Below are positions 51,054 through 60,319 of a stretch of DNA of 64,000 bases, in pieces. A program made the position numbers and the translations under genes. Every line of letters starts with the position of its first letter. Positions within the stretch are counted from its first letter, which is position 1. The stretch lies in contig NZ_JAPEPW010000001.1 in NCBI RefSeq assembly GCF_026339955.1, forward strand, positions 4,645,001-4,709,000, in the 5' to 3' direction. The DNA comes from Streptomyces sp. NBC_01549. Lineage in GTDB: Bacteria; Actinomycetota; Actinomycetes; Streptomycetales; Streptomycetaceae. The notes under the pieces were generated by a model that worked only from the letters and a program-made list of their open reading frames with translations, did no database searches and was not told the origin of the DNA.

Positions 51054-53701
51054 GCGGGCCCACCAGGTCCTCGCCGACTTCCGTGACCTCTTCACCCTCT
51101 TCGCCCTCATCGCTCTCTTCGGCCGACGCGGCCTCCGCGCCGACGGATGCCACGCGGAGCATCCGGCACTCCCGGAGCCGCCGAGCCGTGCACGCCGCCT
51201 CGGGAAAGCGGCTCGGCAGCGCGCACCCCCGGGAGGAAGGGCCGACGGATCTGCGGCTCGTGCCACCCGCGCTCGCGGCTTGGGTGACGGCGGCGGTGAC
51301 AGTGGGCGCCCCGCCCGGACCGGTCACAGCCGTGGTGGTGGGCTGCCTGGTCGTGGCCGGTGCGTTGTTGGTGGTGGGTCGGATCAGGGTGCGCGGCGCG
51401 ACGGCGTACGGCGCACTACGGTCCGGCGCGTGGCCGCGGGTCTCCGTCGCCGCCTCGCTGCTCTGTGTCGCGGCGGCCGCCGCCTCCGCGGGGCTGCACG
51501 GGGCGGATGTGCGCCGCGGCCCGATCCCCGCCCTGGCACGGCAGTACGCCCAGGTGACCGCCGAAGTGGAGGTCACCTCCGACCCATGGCTGACCCGGCC
51601 CCGGATCAAGGGGGATCACGCGTCTCCCATGGCGGTACTGCTCGATGCGGAGGTCCGGCGTGTGACCCGGGCGGGCGGAGACGGGGCCGTGGTGACGACG
51701 CGTACGCCGGTGCTGGTGATCGTCGACGCGCGTTCGCCGAGGGGCTCGCCCCGGCTGCCCGGCGGGCGCTCGCCCTGGCTGTCGCTGCTGCCGTCCACAC
51801 GGTTGCGGGTGGCCGCGAGGCTGGCTCCCGCGCTGTCGGACGGGGACCGGATCGCGGCCGTGCTGAGAGTGCGGGGGAGCGCGCCGCCGGAGGTGGTGGG
51901 CCCCCCGTCCGGGCTGCAGCGGTTCGCCGGCCGGTTGCGCGAGGGCCTGCGGCAGGCAACCGACGGGCTGGAGGTGGACCCGCGGGCGCTGCTGCCGGGC
52001 CTGGTCGTGGGGGACACCTCACGGGTCACACCCGAGCTGGACGACGCGTTCAAGGCGACGGATCTCACGCATCTGCTGGCTGTCAGCGGAGGCAATTTCA
52101 CGATCCTGCTCGCCCTGTTCGTCGGACCGCCGGGTCTCGCTCAGCGCGCCGAGCGGCGTGGCCTGGCACCGAGGCTCGGCATCCCGCTGCGGGCCACCGC
52201 CCTGCTCGGTGGCGCGGTCACGCTCGGCTTCGTGATCGTGTGCCGGCCGGACCCGAGCGTGCTGCGGGCCGCGGCCTGCGGATCGATCGCGCTGCTCGCC
52301 CTCGCGACCGGCCGCCGCAGATCGCTGGTCCCCGCCCTGGCCACGGCCGTACTGCTGCTGGTGCTGTACGACCCCTGGCTGTCCCGGAGTTACGGCTTCC
52401 TGCTTTCCGTGCTGGCGACCGGCGCCCTGCTCACGCTCGCCCCGCGGTGGAGCGCGGCGCTCCAGAGACGCCGGATGCCGCCGCGCCTGGCCGAGGCTCT
52501 CGCCGCCGCGGGTGCCGCACAGGCCCTGTGCGCGCCGGTCGTCGCGGTTCTGTCGGCCCGGGTGAGTCTGGTGGCGGTGCCGTGCAATCTCCTCGCGGAG
52601 TTCGCCGTCGCGCCGGCCACGGTACTGGGGTTCGCGACGCTGGCGACGGCGCCGCTGGCGCCGCCCGTGGCCAAGGGGCTGGCGTGGTGCGCGAGTTGGC
52701 CGGCCGACTGGATCGCCGACATCGCCCGGACCGGCGCCGCGCTGCCCGGTGGGGGAGTGGACTGGCCTGCGAGCTGGCCGGGGGCGCTGCTGCTCGCCCT
52801 GGTCACGGCGGTCGTCGTGCTCGTCGGCCGACGGCTCCTGAGGCACCCTTGGTTGAGCGGGGCCTGTGTCGTGGTGTTCTTGCTGGTCGTGGTTCAGCCG
52901 GCCCCGCTCACCAGGGTGATCACGGGATGGCCGCCGCCCGGCTGGCGGTTCGCGATGTGCGACGTGGGACAGGGTGATGCGACGGTGCTCGCGGCGGGTG
53001 AGGGGACCGCGGTGGTGGTGGACGCGGGACCCGATCCGGCGCTGGTCGACCACTGTCTGACCACGCTCGGCATCACCCGGATCCCGCTCGTCGTACTGAC
53101 GCACTTCCATGCCGACCATGTTGCGGGGCTGCCGGGGGTGCTGCGCGGGCGTGCGGTGGGGGCGATCGAGACGACGGGGTTCGCGGAGCCGCCGGACCAG
53201 GCCGAGTTCGTACGGAGGGAGGCGGCCGAACGGCATATCTCGGTGACGTCGGCCGTGGCGGGTGAACGGCAGCGCGTCGGAGGTCTCGACTGGCAGGTGC
53301 TGTGGCCGCCATCGAGCCCGGCACCCACACCGGACGGGCCGAACGACGCCAGCGTCGCCCTCCTCGTACGGTCGGCGGGGCTGCGGCTGCTGTTGCTCGG
53401 CGACCTCGAACCACCGGCGCAGCAGGCGCTGCTGAGATCGCCCGCGGCCGGGGAGCTGGCGGCCGTGGACGTGCTCAAGGTCGCCCATCACGGCTCGGCC
53501 TATCAGGATCCGGAGCTCATACGGAGGGCGGCCCCGCGGCTCGCCCTGATCTCGTGCGGCCGGGACAACCCGTACGGGCATCCCGCGCCCGGCACGGTCG
53601 CGGCGCTGCGCGCCGGGGGAGCCGTGGTGCTGCGGACGGACAGGGACGGGGCGCTGGCCGTCGTCGGCGCGGGCGGCGGGCTGAGTGTGGCGAGAGACTG
53701 A
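51050..53701 (+). CDS. comEC: ComEC/Rec2 family DNA-uptake membrane protein
   Basis: 883 aa. A ~65-residue Ser/Arg-rich lead is followed by membrane helices, an extracytoplasmic OB-like DUF4131 region (about 150-300, VTAEVEVTSDPW), the Competence core (about 320-580, TDLTHLLAVSGGNFTILLAL) and a C-terminal metallo-beta-lactamase domain (about 630-870) with MCDVGQGDATVL, THFHADHVAGLPG, LLLGDLEPPAQQALL and AHHGSAYQDPEL. ComEC forms the channel through which one DNA strand enters while the beta-lactamase-like part may degrade the other. It starts within the comEA stop. Natural competence is not established for Streptomyces, so the in vivo role is open. Confidence 0.95.
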   Translation: MSGPTRSSPTSVTSSPSSPSSLSSADAASAPTDATRSIRHSRSRRAVHAASGKRLGSAHPREEGPTDLRLVPPALAAWVTAAVTVGAPPGPVTAVVVGCLVVAGALLVVGRIRVRGATAYGALRSGAWPRVSVAASLLCVAAAAASAGLHGADVRRGPIPALARQYAQVTAEVEVTSDPWLTRPRIKGDHASPMAVLLDAEVRRVTRAGGDGAVVTTRTPVLVIVDARSPRGSPRLPGGRSPWLSLLPSTRLRVAARLAPALSDGDRIAAVLRVRGSAPPEVVGPPSGLQRFAGRLREGLRQATDGLEVDPRALLPGLVVGDTSRVTPELDDAFKATDLTHLLAVSGGNFTILLALFVGPPGLAQRAERRGLAPRLGIPLRATALLGGAVTLGFVIVCRPDPSVLRAAACGSIALLALATGRRRSLVPALATAVLLLVLYDPWLSRSYGFLLSVLATGALLTLAPRWSAALQRRRMPPRLAEALAAAGAAQALCAPVVAVLSARVSLVAVPCNLLAEFAVAPATVLGFATLATAPLAPPVAKGLAWCASWPADWIADIARTGAALPGGGVDWPASWPGALLLALVTAVVVLVGRRLLRHPWLSGACVVVFLLVVVQPAPLTRVITGWPPPGWRFAMCDVGQGDATVLAAGEGTAVVVDAGPDPALVDHCLTTLGITRIPLVVLTHFHADHVAGLPGVLRGRAVGAIETTGFAEPPDQAEFVRREAAERHISVTSAVAGERQRVGGLDWQVLWPPSSPAPTPDGPNDASVALLVRSAGLRLLLLGDLEPPAQQALLRSPAAGELAAVDVLKVAHHGSAYQDPELIRRAAPRLALISCGRDNPYGHPAPGTVAALRAGGAVVLRTDRDGALAVVGAGGGLSVARD

Positions 53702-53705
53702 GGTC

Positions 53706-54533
53706 ATGAATTCCGCACAGGCCGATGCCTACCTCCGTCGGATCGGGGCCCATCACCCCGCGTGGCCCACCTCGGGTGTGCTGCGCGAGTTGCACCTGCG
53801 TCATCTGAAGGCGGTGCCGTTCGAGAACCTGTCGATCCATCTGGGTGAGGAGATCGTGCTGGAGGAGAAGCGGCTGCTGGACAAGGTGGTGGGCGCGCGC
53901 AGGGGTGGCTTCTGCTACGAACTGAACGGCGCGTTCGGGGCGTTGCTCGGGGCGCTGGGCTTCGACGTCACGCTGCTCGCGGGACGGGCGTACGGGGAGG
54001 AGGGGCAGCTCGGGGTCCCGTACGACCATCTCGCGCTGCGGGTGCGGACGGTGGACGGGGGCGACTGGCTGGCGGACGTCGGGTTCGGGGCGCACAGCCA
54101 CTATCCGCTGGCCTTCGGGGTGCGGGCCGAACAGGTGGATCCGGGCGGCACGTTCAGGGTGGTCGAGGCCGGGCCGGACTCGGCGGGGGTGCGGGGCGTC
54201 GGCGGGCGGCGGGAGGCCGAGGATCTGGACGTCATCAGGGACGGTGGTCCGCAGTACCGCCTGGAGGTGCGGCCGCGGGTGCTGGGGGACTTCGTCACCG
54301 GGGCCTGGTGGCACAGCACCTCGCCCAAGTCGCATTTCACGCGATCGCTGGTCTGTTCGCGGGTGACGGACGACGGAGGGCGGATCACGCTCAGCGGTCG
54401 GAACCTGACGGCGACGGCGCCGGACGGGACGAAGGAGGTGTCCGAACTCGCCACGGACGAGGAGGTGCTGGCGTTCTACCGGGAGCGCTTCGGGCTCGAG
54501 TTGGGCCGGGTGCCGGAGGTGCGGAAGGACTGA
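53706..54533 (+). CDS. Arylamine N-acetyltransferase
   Basis: 275 aa, typical NAT length. The Cys-His-Asp triad is visible: C70 in RRGGFCYELNG, H108 in YDHLALRV, and D124 in WLADVGFG. HLKAVPFENLSIHLGEEI near residue 40 and WWHSTSPKSHF near 200 are also family motifs. It transfers acetyl from acetyl-CoA to arylamines and hydrazines; some homologues close rings in antibiotic pathways. GAGG is 4-5 nt before the ATG, and the gene starts 4 bp after the comEC stop, so they may be cotranscribed. Confidence 0.94.
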   Translation: MNSAQADAYLRRIGAHHPAWPTSGVLRELHLRHLKAVPFENLSIHLGEEIVLEEKRLLDKVVGARRGGFCYELNGAFGALLGALGFDVTLLAGRAYGEEGQLGVPYDHLALRVRTVDGGDWLADVGFGAHSHYPLAFGVRAEQVDPGGTFRVVEAGPDSAGVRGVGGRREAEDLDVIRDGGPQYRLEVRPRVLGDFVTGAWWHSTSPKSHFTRSLVCSRVTDDGGRITLSGRNLTATAPDGTKEVSELATDEEVLAFYRERFGLELGRVPEVRKD

Positions 54534-54573
54534 TTCCGGCTCTTTGGGAGAGTGGTCGGTCGGAGGGGTCAAA

Positions 54574-54610
54574 TAGGGTTACTCGTGCGTAGTCCCAGCA
54601 CATGTGCTGG
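54574..54610 (+). promoter_or_regulatory. Promoter with perfect 16-bp palindrome (operator) before the YceI gene
   Basis: TAGGGT (54574-54579) is a consensus -10, giving a start near 54586. Just downstream, CCAGCACATGTGCTGG at 54595-54610 is a perfect 16-bp palindrome, well placed for a repressor dimer. A clear -35 was not seen. Confidence 0.6.
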
Positions 54611-54707
54611 ATTCCCGTGATGTGGCCCCGAGTTGCCCCGAAAGCCGCACCAGTGGTCGAATGCATCTTCGACAACAGGTGCTTTCAAGTCGTGCGGGGT
54701 GTCGTGG

Positions 54708-55589
54708 ATGATCGGCCGCTGGTGGGGAAACCGAACGGATCGGACGCAGCGGACGGGTCCTCTCGCCGCGGTGCAGACGCCGCCCAGTGCCGGGGTGCTG
54801 AGCTGCCGGGTGCTCGACCCGGTCAACGAGCCGGTGCCGCACGCGGAGTTCGCGGTCAGTGACGCCATGGGGCGCAAGGTGATGGGCGGGGGAACGGACC
54901 CGTTCGGGTCCTTCGTGGCGACGGTGCCGGCGGGTGAGTACCGGCTCGCGGTGTCGGCGGAGGGGTACACGCCCTACCGTGCGAACGCGGTGGTCGGGGA
55001 GAACGCGCTGGCCTCGCTCGGTGATGTGACGTTGCAGGTGGCCCAGCCACCGGTGTTGCCGCAGCCGGGCGACTGGGAGATCGAGCCGATGCACTCGTCG
55101 ATCGGCTTCACCGCGCGGCACATCGGACTGGCCAGGATCCACGGGCGGTTCAACACGTTCGCGGGGGCGATACGGATCGACGAGGGCGTGGAGCGGTCGG
55201 CGATGCATGTGGTGATCGACGCTGCGTCCATCGACACCAACGTCAAGATGCGCGACGACCATCTGCGGTCCGCGGACTTCCTGGACGTGGCGCGCTTTCC
55301 GACGCTGGAGTTCTACAGCGAGCGGTTCGTGCACCGGGGCGGCAACCGCTGGGCGGTGACGGGGGCGCTGTCGCTGCACGGGGTGACGCGTACGGTGACG
55401 CTCGACACGCAGTACCTCGGGCTCGGCCACGGGATGGAGAGCGAGGTGCGGGCGGCCTGCCGGGCCACGACCGAGCTGCACCGGGACGACTTCACGGTGA
55501 GCTGGCAGACGATGCTCGCGCGCGGCATCGCGGTGGTCGGGCCGAGCATCAGGATCGAGCTGGACGTGCAGATCGTCCAGAAGAGCTGA
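54708..55589 (+). CDS. YceI family protein with N-terminal carboxypeptidase-regulatory-like domain
   Basis: About 293 aa from ATG 54708; the exact start is uncertain and the frame is open to 54633. Residues ~30-105 form a small beta-sandwich (SCRVLDPVNEPVPHAEFAVS, then GEYRLAVSAEGYTPYRAN). The YceI lipocalin-like domain (about 120-290) reads WEIEPMHSSIGFTARHIGL, FAGAIRIDEG, DARFPT-like VARFPTLEFYSERF, ALSLHGVTRTVTLD and FTVSWQTMLARGIAVVG. YceI proteins bind polyisoprenoids or similar lipids. No signal peptide is evident, so it may be cytoplasmic. It stands alone behind a promoter with a strong palindrome and is probably tightly regulated. Confidence 0.88.
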   Translation: MIGRWWGNRTDRTQRTGPLAAVQTPPSAGVLSCRVLDPVNEPVPHAEFAVSDAMGRKVMGGGTDPFGSFVATVPAGEYRLAVSAEGYTPYRANAVVGENALASLGDVTLQVAQPPVLPQPGDWEIEPMHSSIGFTARHIGLARIHGRFNTFAGAIRIDEGVERSAMHVVIDAASIDTNVKMRDDHLRSADFLDVARFPTLEFYSERFVHRGGNRWAVTGALSLHGVTRTVTLDTQYLGLGHGMESEVRAACRATTELHRDDFTVSWQTMLARGIAVVGPSIRIELDVQIVQKS

Positions 55590-55630
55590 CCCCGGCGTCG
55601 GCGCTGTCCGGCGTGGCGGAAAATGTCCTC

Positions 55631-55876
55631 GTGAGCGATGTGAGACATGTGCTGGTACTGCCCGACCGTGATGCCGCGGAAGAGGCGGTGGAGGCGATCG
55701 GGGACCGGTTCGGGCTCGACGAGGAGCCGCAGCTCGTCAGGGACGCGCTGGCCGGTGAGGACGATGCCGAGGACGCGCAGTGGCTGGTGGTCCTGACGGA
55801 TCCCGGGGAGCGGCTCGATCCGAAGGAGCTGGACGAGTTCGCGCGGGAGTGGGACGGCTGGCGCGAGGAGCCGTAG
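55631..55876 (+). CDS. Small acidic protein, conserved hypothetical
   Basis: 81 aa from GTG 55631 (SDVRHVLVLPDRDAAEEAVE); GTG 55613 would add six residues. Acidic and probably a compact alpha/beta fold (RHVLVLPDRD, ALAGEDDAEDAQWLVVL, KELDEFAREWDGW). No domain recognised. Similar short proteins occur, as I recall, across Streptomyces; no function is known to me. It lies 41 bp after the YceI gene and may share its message. Confidence 0.68.
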   Translation: MSDVRHVLVLPDRDAAEEAVEAIGDRFGLDEEPQLVRDALAGEDDAEDAQWLVVLTDPGERLDPKELDEFAREWDGWREEP

Positions 55877-56078
55877 CGCTCCGCCGGGGGGCGGGGAGTG
55901 CGGGTGGCTTGCCGAGGCGGGGAGCCGCGGGTGGTTCGCCGGCTCGGGGGTCTGGAGGTGGGGCGGGGCTGGTCGCGCGGGTCATCGTGCGGGACGCCTT
56001 GTCACTCAGCGGCGGAGCCACGACCGTCAAAACCGCCTACGAGTATCAATGTCAGTGGCGCGTGGGATGCTTTCGGTG

Positions 56079-57065
56079 ATGGCCAAGAAGACCGCTCAAG
56101 ACGACCCTCTCGCCCCCGTCACGCTTGCCGTGGGCCAGGAGGACCTCCTGCTCGACCGTGCCGTGCAGGAGGTGGTGGCCGCCGCCAGGGCCGCCGACGC
56201 CGACACGGACGTACGAGACCTCACTCCGGACCAGTTGCAGCCCGGCACGCTGGCCGAACTCACGAGTCCCTCGCTCTTCTCCGAGCGCAAGGTCGTGGTC
56301 GTACGCAATGCGCAGGATCTGTCGGCCGACACCGTCAAGGACGTGAAGGCGTACCTGGACGCGCCGGCCGAGGAGATCACCCTGGTGCTGCTGCACGCCG
56401 GTGGGGCCAAGGGCAAGGGGCTGCTCGACGCGGCGCGCAAGGTGGGGGCGCGGGAGGTGGCGTGCCCCAAGATGACGAAGCCGGCGGACCGGCTGGCGTT
56501 CGTGCGCGGGGAGTTCCGGGCGCTCGGGAGATCGGCGACGCCCGAGGCCTGCCAGGCGCTGGTCGACTCGATCGGGAGTGATCTGCGGGAGCTGGCGTCC
56601 GCGGTGTCGCAGCTGACCGCGGATGTCGAGGGGACGATCGACGAGGCCATCGTCGGGCGGTACTACACCGGGCGGGCCGAGGCGTCGAGCTTCACCGTGG
56701 CCGACCGGGCCGTGGAGGGGCGGGCCGCGGAGGCGTTGGAGGCGTTGCGGTGGTCTCTGTCGACCGGCGTCGCGCCCGTCCTGATCACCAGTGCGTTGGC
56801 TCAGGGGGTGCGGGCGATCGGGAAGCTGTCCTCCGCGCGGGGCGGTCGGCCGGCCGATCTTGCCCGTGAGCTGGGGATGCCGCCGTGGAAGATCGATCGG
56901 GTGCGGCAGCAGATGCGGGGGTGGACGCCGGACGGGGTCGCGGTCGCCCTGCGGGCGGTCGCCGATGCCGATGCGGGGGTCAAGGGTGGGGGAGATGATC
57001 CTGAGTACGCGCTGGAGAAGGCGGTCGTGGCGATCGCTCGGGCGGCTCGGTCTCGTCGGGGCTAG
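56079..57065 (+). CDS. holA: DNA polymerase III subunit delta
   Basis: 328 aa. The start MAKKTAQDDPLAPVTLAVGQ matches the family; an upstream frame to 56049 is unsupported. The AAA+-like domain I (VTLAVGQEDLLLDRAVQEVV, SERKVVVVRNAQDL) and the collar domain (ASSFTVADRAVEGRAAEALE, RWSLSTGVAPVLITSALAQ, PPWKIDRVRQQMRGW) are complete. Delta opens the sliding clamp in the clamp loader. GATGCT 7 nt before the ATG could be a degenerate -10 of a leaderless promoter. It is convergent with rpsT across a 428-bp repeat-containing gap. Confidence 0.95.
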   Translation: MAKKTAQDDPLAPVTLAVGQEDLLLDRAVQEVVAAARAADADTDVRDLTPDQLQPGTLAELTSPSLFSERKVVVVRNAQDLSADTVKDVKAYLDAPAEEITLVLLHAGGAKGKGLLDAARKVGAREVACPKMTKPADRLAFVRGEFRALGRSATPEACQALVDSIGSDLRELASAVSQLTADVEGTIDEAIVGRYYTGRAEASSFTVADRAVEGRAAEALEALRWSLSTGVAPVLITSALAQGVRAIGKLSSARGGRPADLARELGMPPWKIDRVRQQMRGWTPDGVAVALRAVADADAGVKGGGDDPEYALEKAVVAIARAARSRRG

Positions 57066-57210
57066 CGCCCGGCTGGACTGAGTCTGGGTGGGCTGAGCCA
57101 GAGTGGGCTGAGCCCGGGTTCTCTCGCCCCCGCCGCCCCTACCCGGTCCCATCCCCGACCTGGGGGCTCCGCCCCCAGGCCCCTGGGGTGCGATCTTCGG
57201 CCGCGGGCCG

Positions 57211-57244
57211 GTGGGGGCTGGTCGCGCAGTTCCCCGCGCCCCTC
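57211..57244. repeat. Dispersed hairpin repeat, copy 2
   Basis: It shares 17 identical bases (cagttccccgcgcccct, 57228-57244) with the left arm at 15729-15745, and its lead gtgggggctggtcgcgc (57212-57228) with 62221-62237. The mirrored right arm is absent here. Confidence 0.7.
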
Positions 57245-57301
57245 GGGCGGGGCCTCGCCCCGATTCCCGTTTGTCCGCCCCCGGACGGGGCTTCGCCCAC
57301 G

Positions 57302-57351
57302 CCGAAGGCCCCGTCCGTCCTCCTGGGGAAGGAGGGGAACGGGGCCTTCGG
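57302..57351. terminator. Bidirectional terminator between holA and rpsT
   Basis: A perfect 13-bp stem (ccgaaggccccgt / acggggccttcgg) encloses a second small hairpin (cctcc...ggagg). It suits termination from both sides. Confidence 0.75.
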
Positions 57352-57493
57352 TTCACGATGGTGGATCCACGCCCGCGTGGCGAACGCAGGCCGCGCGTGG
57401 GTCCGGGGGTGCCGGGCAGGAGCGGAAGAGAGGGCCCGCTGGGTCCTTTCCGGCGGTCAAGTCAGGGGTTGAGCCCGATAGGGCCCAGCCGAC

Positions 57494-57760
57494 TCAGCCC
57501 TTGAGGGAAGAGACCTTCGAAGCAAGCGCCGACTTCTTGTTGGCGGCCTGGTTCTTGTGGATGACGCCCTTCGAGACGGCCTTGTCGAGCTGGCGCGACG
57601 CAGCGCGCGTGTACTCGGTGGCCTTCTCGACGTCACCCGCGGCAGCGGCCTCGCGGGCCTTGCGGATCGCGGTCTTCAGGGAGGACTTGACCGACTTGTT
57701 GCGCAGCCGAGCCTTCTCGTTGGTCTTGATCCGCTTGATCTGGGACTTGATGTTCGCCAC
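57494..57760 (-). CDS. rpsT: 30S ribosomal protein S20
   Basis: 88 aa, normal S20 length, basic and helical (ANIKSQIKRIKTNEKARLRN, then KAIRKAREAA-type helices and VIHKNQAANKKSALASKVSS). The GTG start at 57760 is preceded by AAAGG at 8-9 nt. S20 binds 16S rRNA at the bottom of the small subunit. It is divergent from lepA; TAGCCT on the minus strand (57866-57871) is a candidate -10 for rpsT. S20 synthesis is often autoregulated at translation; nothing specific is visible. Confidence 0.97.
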   Translation of the reverse strand: MANIKSQIKRIKTNEKARLRNKSVKSSLKTAIRKAREAAAAGDVEKATEYTRAASRQLDKAVSKGVIHKNQAANKKSALASKVSSLKG

Positions 57761-57984
57761 GAATGAGCCTTTACAGGTTCAGGCGCGCGAGACAGCACGT
57801 CTCGCTCGCCGTTTGATTTCCTTGGGCTGTGCCTCCTGCAGAGAGGGCACGAGACACAGCCACCCAGGCTACCAGTAGCCGCACGACCGGCCCAAACCGG
57901 TCGCAGCTCCCCACCCGTGGGACCATGGAGCCTACGTATCGATCCGACCCGAGGCGACAGGCGCCTCAAGAGACAGGACCCTGC

Positions 57985-59853
<1,869 letters not shown>

Positions 59854-59884
59854 CGGCGCTCGCCTCGGAAAGCCGGGCGCAACA

Positions 59885-59916
59885 GGGGCCCGTCGCGCGA
59901 ATGCGCGGCGGGCCCT
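59885..59916 (+). terminator. lepA terminator
   Basis: A 13-bp stem (gggcccgtcgcgc / gcgcggcgggccc, one G-T pair) with the tetraloop gaat lies 32 bp after the stop. No T-tract. Confidence 0.7.
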
Positions 59917-60055
59917 CAGTATGCGAACGGTCGCTCTCTGTAGCAATTGAACCCGCCCCAGCCGAAGCAGGGGATTCCTGGTTCACGCTGCTCGGCCGCT
60001 CAGCGAACGGTCCAGTCTCACGCGATCAACACCAGCCGGGTTGGAACCAGCCCGG

Positions 60056-60072
60056 TTGACATCAAATGTCAA
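60056..60072. promoter_or_regulatory. Palindromic operator candidate TTGACAT-caa-ATGTCAA
   Basis: Seven-base arms are perfect around a 3-nt centre. It lies about 100 bp upstream of the acyl-CoA ligase promoter. Its left half contains TTGACA, but no -10 follows at proper spacing. A dimeric regulator of fatty-acid metabolism is a reasonable reader. Confidence 0.5.
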
Positions 60073-60172
60073 GGATTAGCGCGCGCTTGGCTCTCGCGAC
60101 GCACTGGGCGCAGCGTACGCGGTCCGCAGATGAAGAATCCGGGGGATTCGCAAGATCGCGGACCGTGGCCTC

Positions 60173-60201
60173 TTACGTAGGGGCCGGTCGCGCTTTACTC
60201 T
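60173..60201 (+). promoter_or_regulatory. Promoter of the acyl-CoA ligase gene
   Basis: TTACGT (60173-60178) and TACTCT (60196-60201) are 17 nt apart. Transcription would begin near 60208. Confidence 0.5.
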
Positions 60202-60319
60202 GATCCCTGCTCGATGGTTACTCGCGAGTTAAACAACAGCCGAACCAGCCAGCCGCACAGCAACAGTCAACAGTCGGTCGAGCCAGACGCACGTACTGTC
60301 GCGGGCCCCGGAGGATGTC

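Larger units (their letters stand above)
57066..57493. other. 428-bp gap between convergent holA and rpsT
   Basis: No gene seen. It holds a short direct repeat of gtgggctgag (57087-57113 region), a hairpin ctgggggct/ccgcccccag near 57161-57178, a copy of the dispersed hairpin repeat (57211-57244), and a strong terminator (57302-57351). The rest is featureless GC-rich DNA. Confidence 0.7.
59854..60319. other. 466-bp regulatory gap between lepA and the acyl-CoA ligase gene
   Basis: No gene seen. It contains the lepA terminator (59885-59916), a 17-bp palindrome (60056-60072), a second symmetric site gaatcc-ggg-ggattc (60135-60149), the promoter at 60173-60201, and a ~112-nt untranslated leader. 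The region is less GC-rich than average. Confidence 0.7.
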
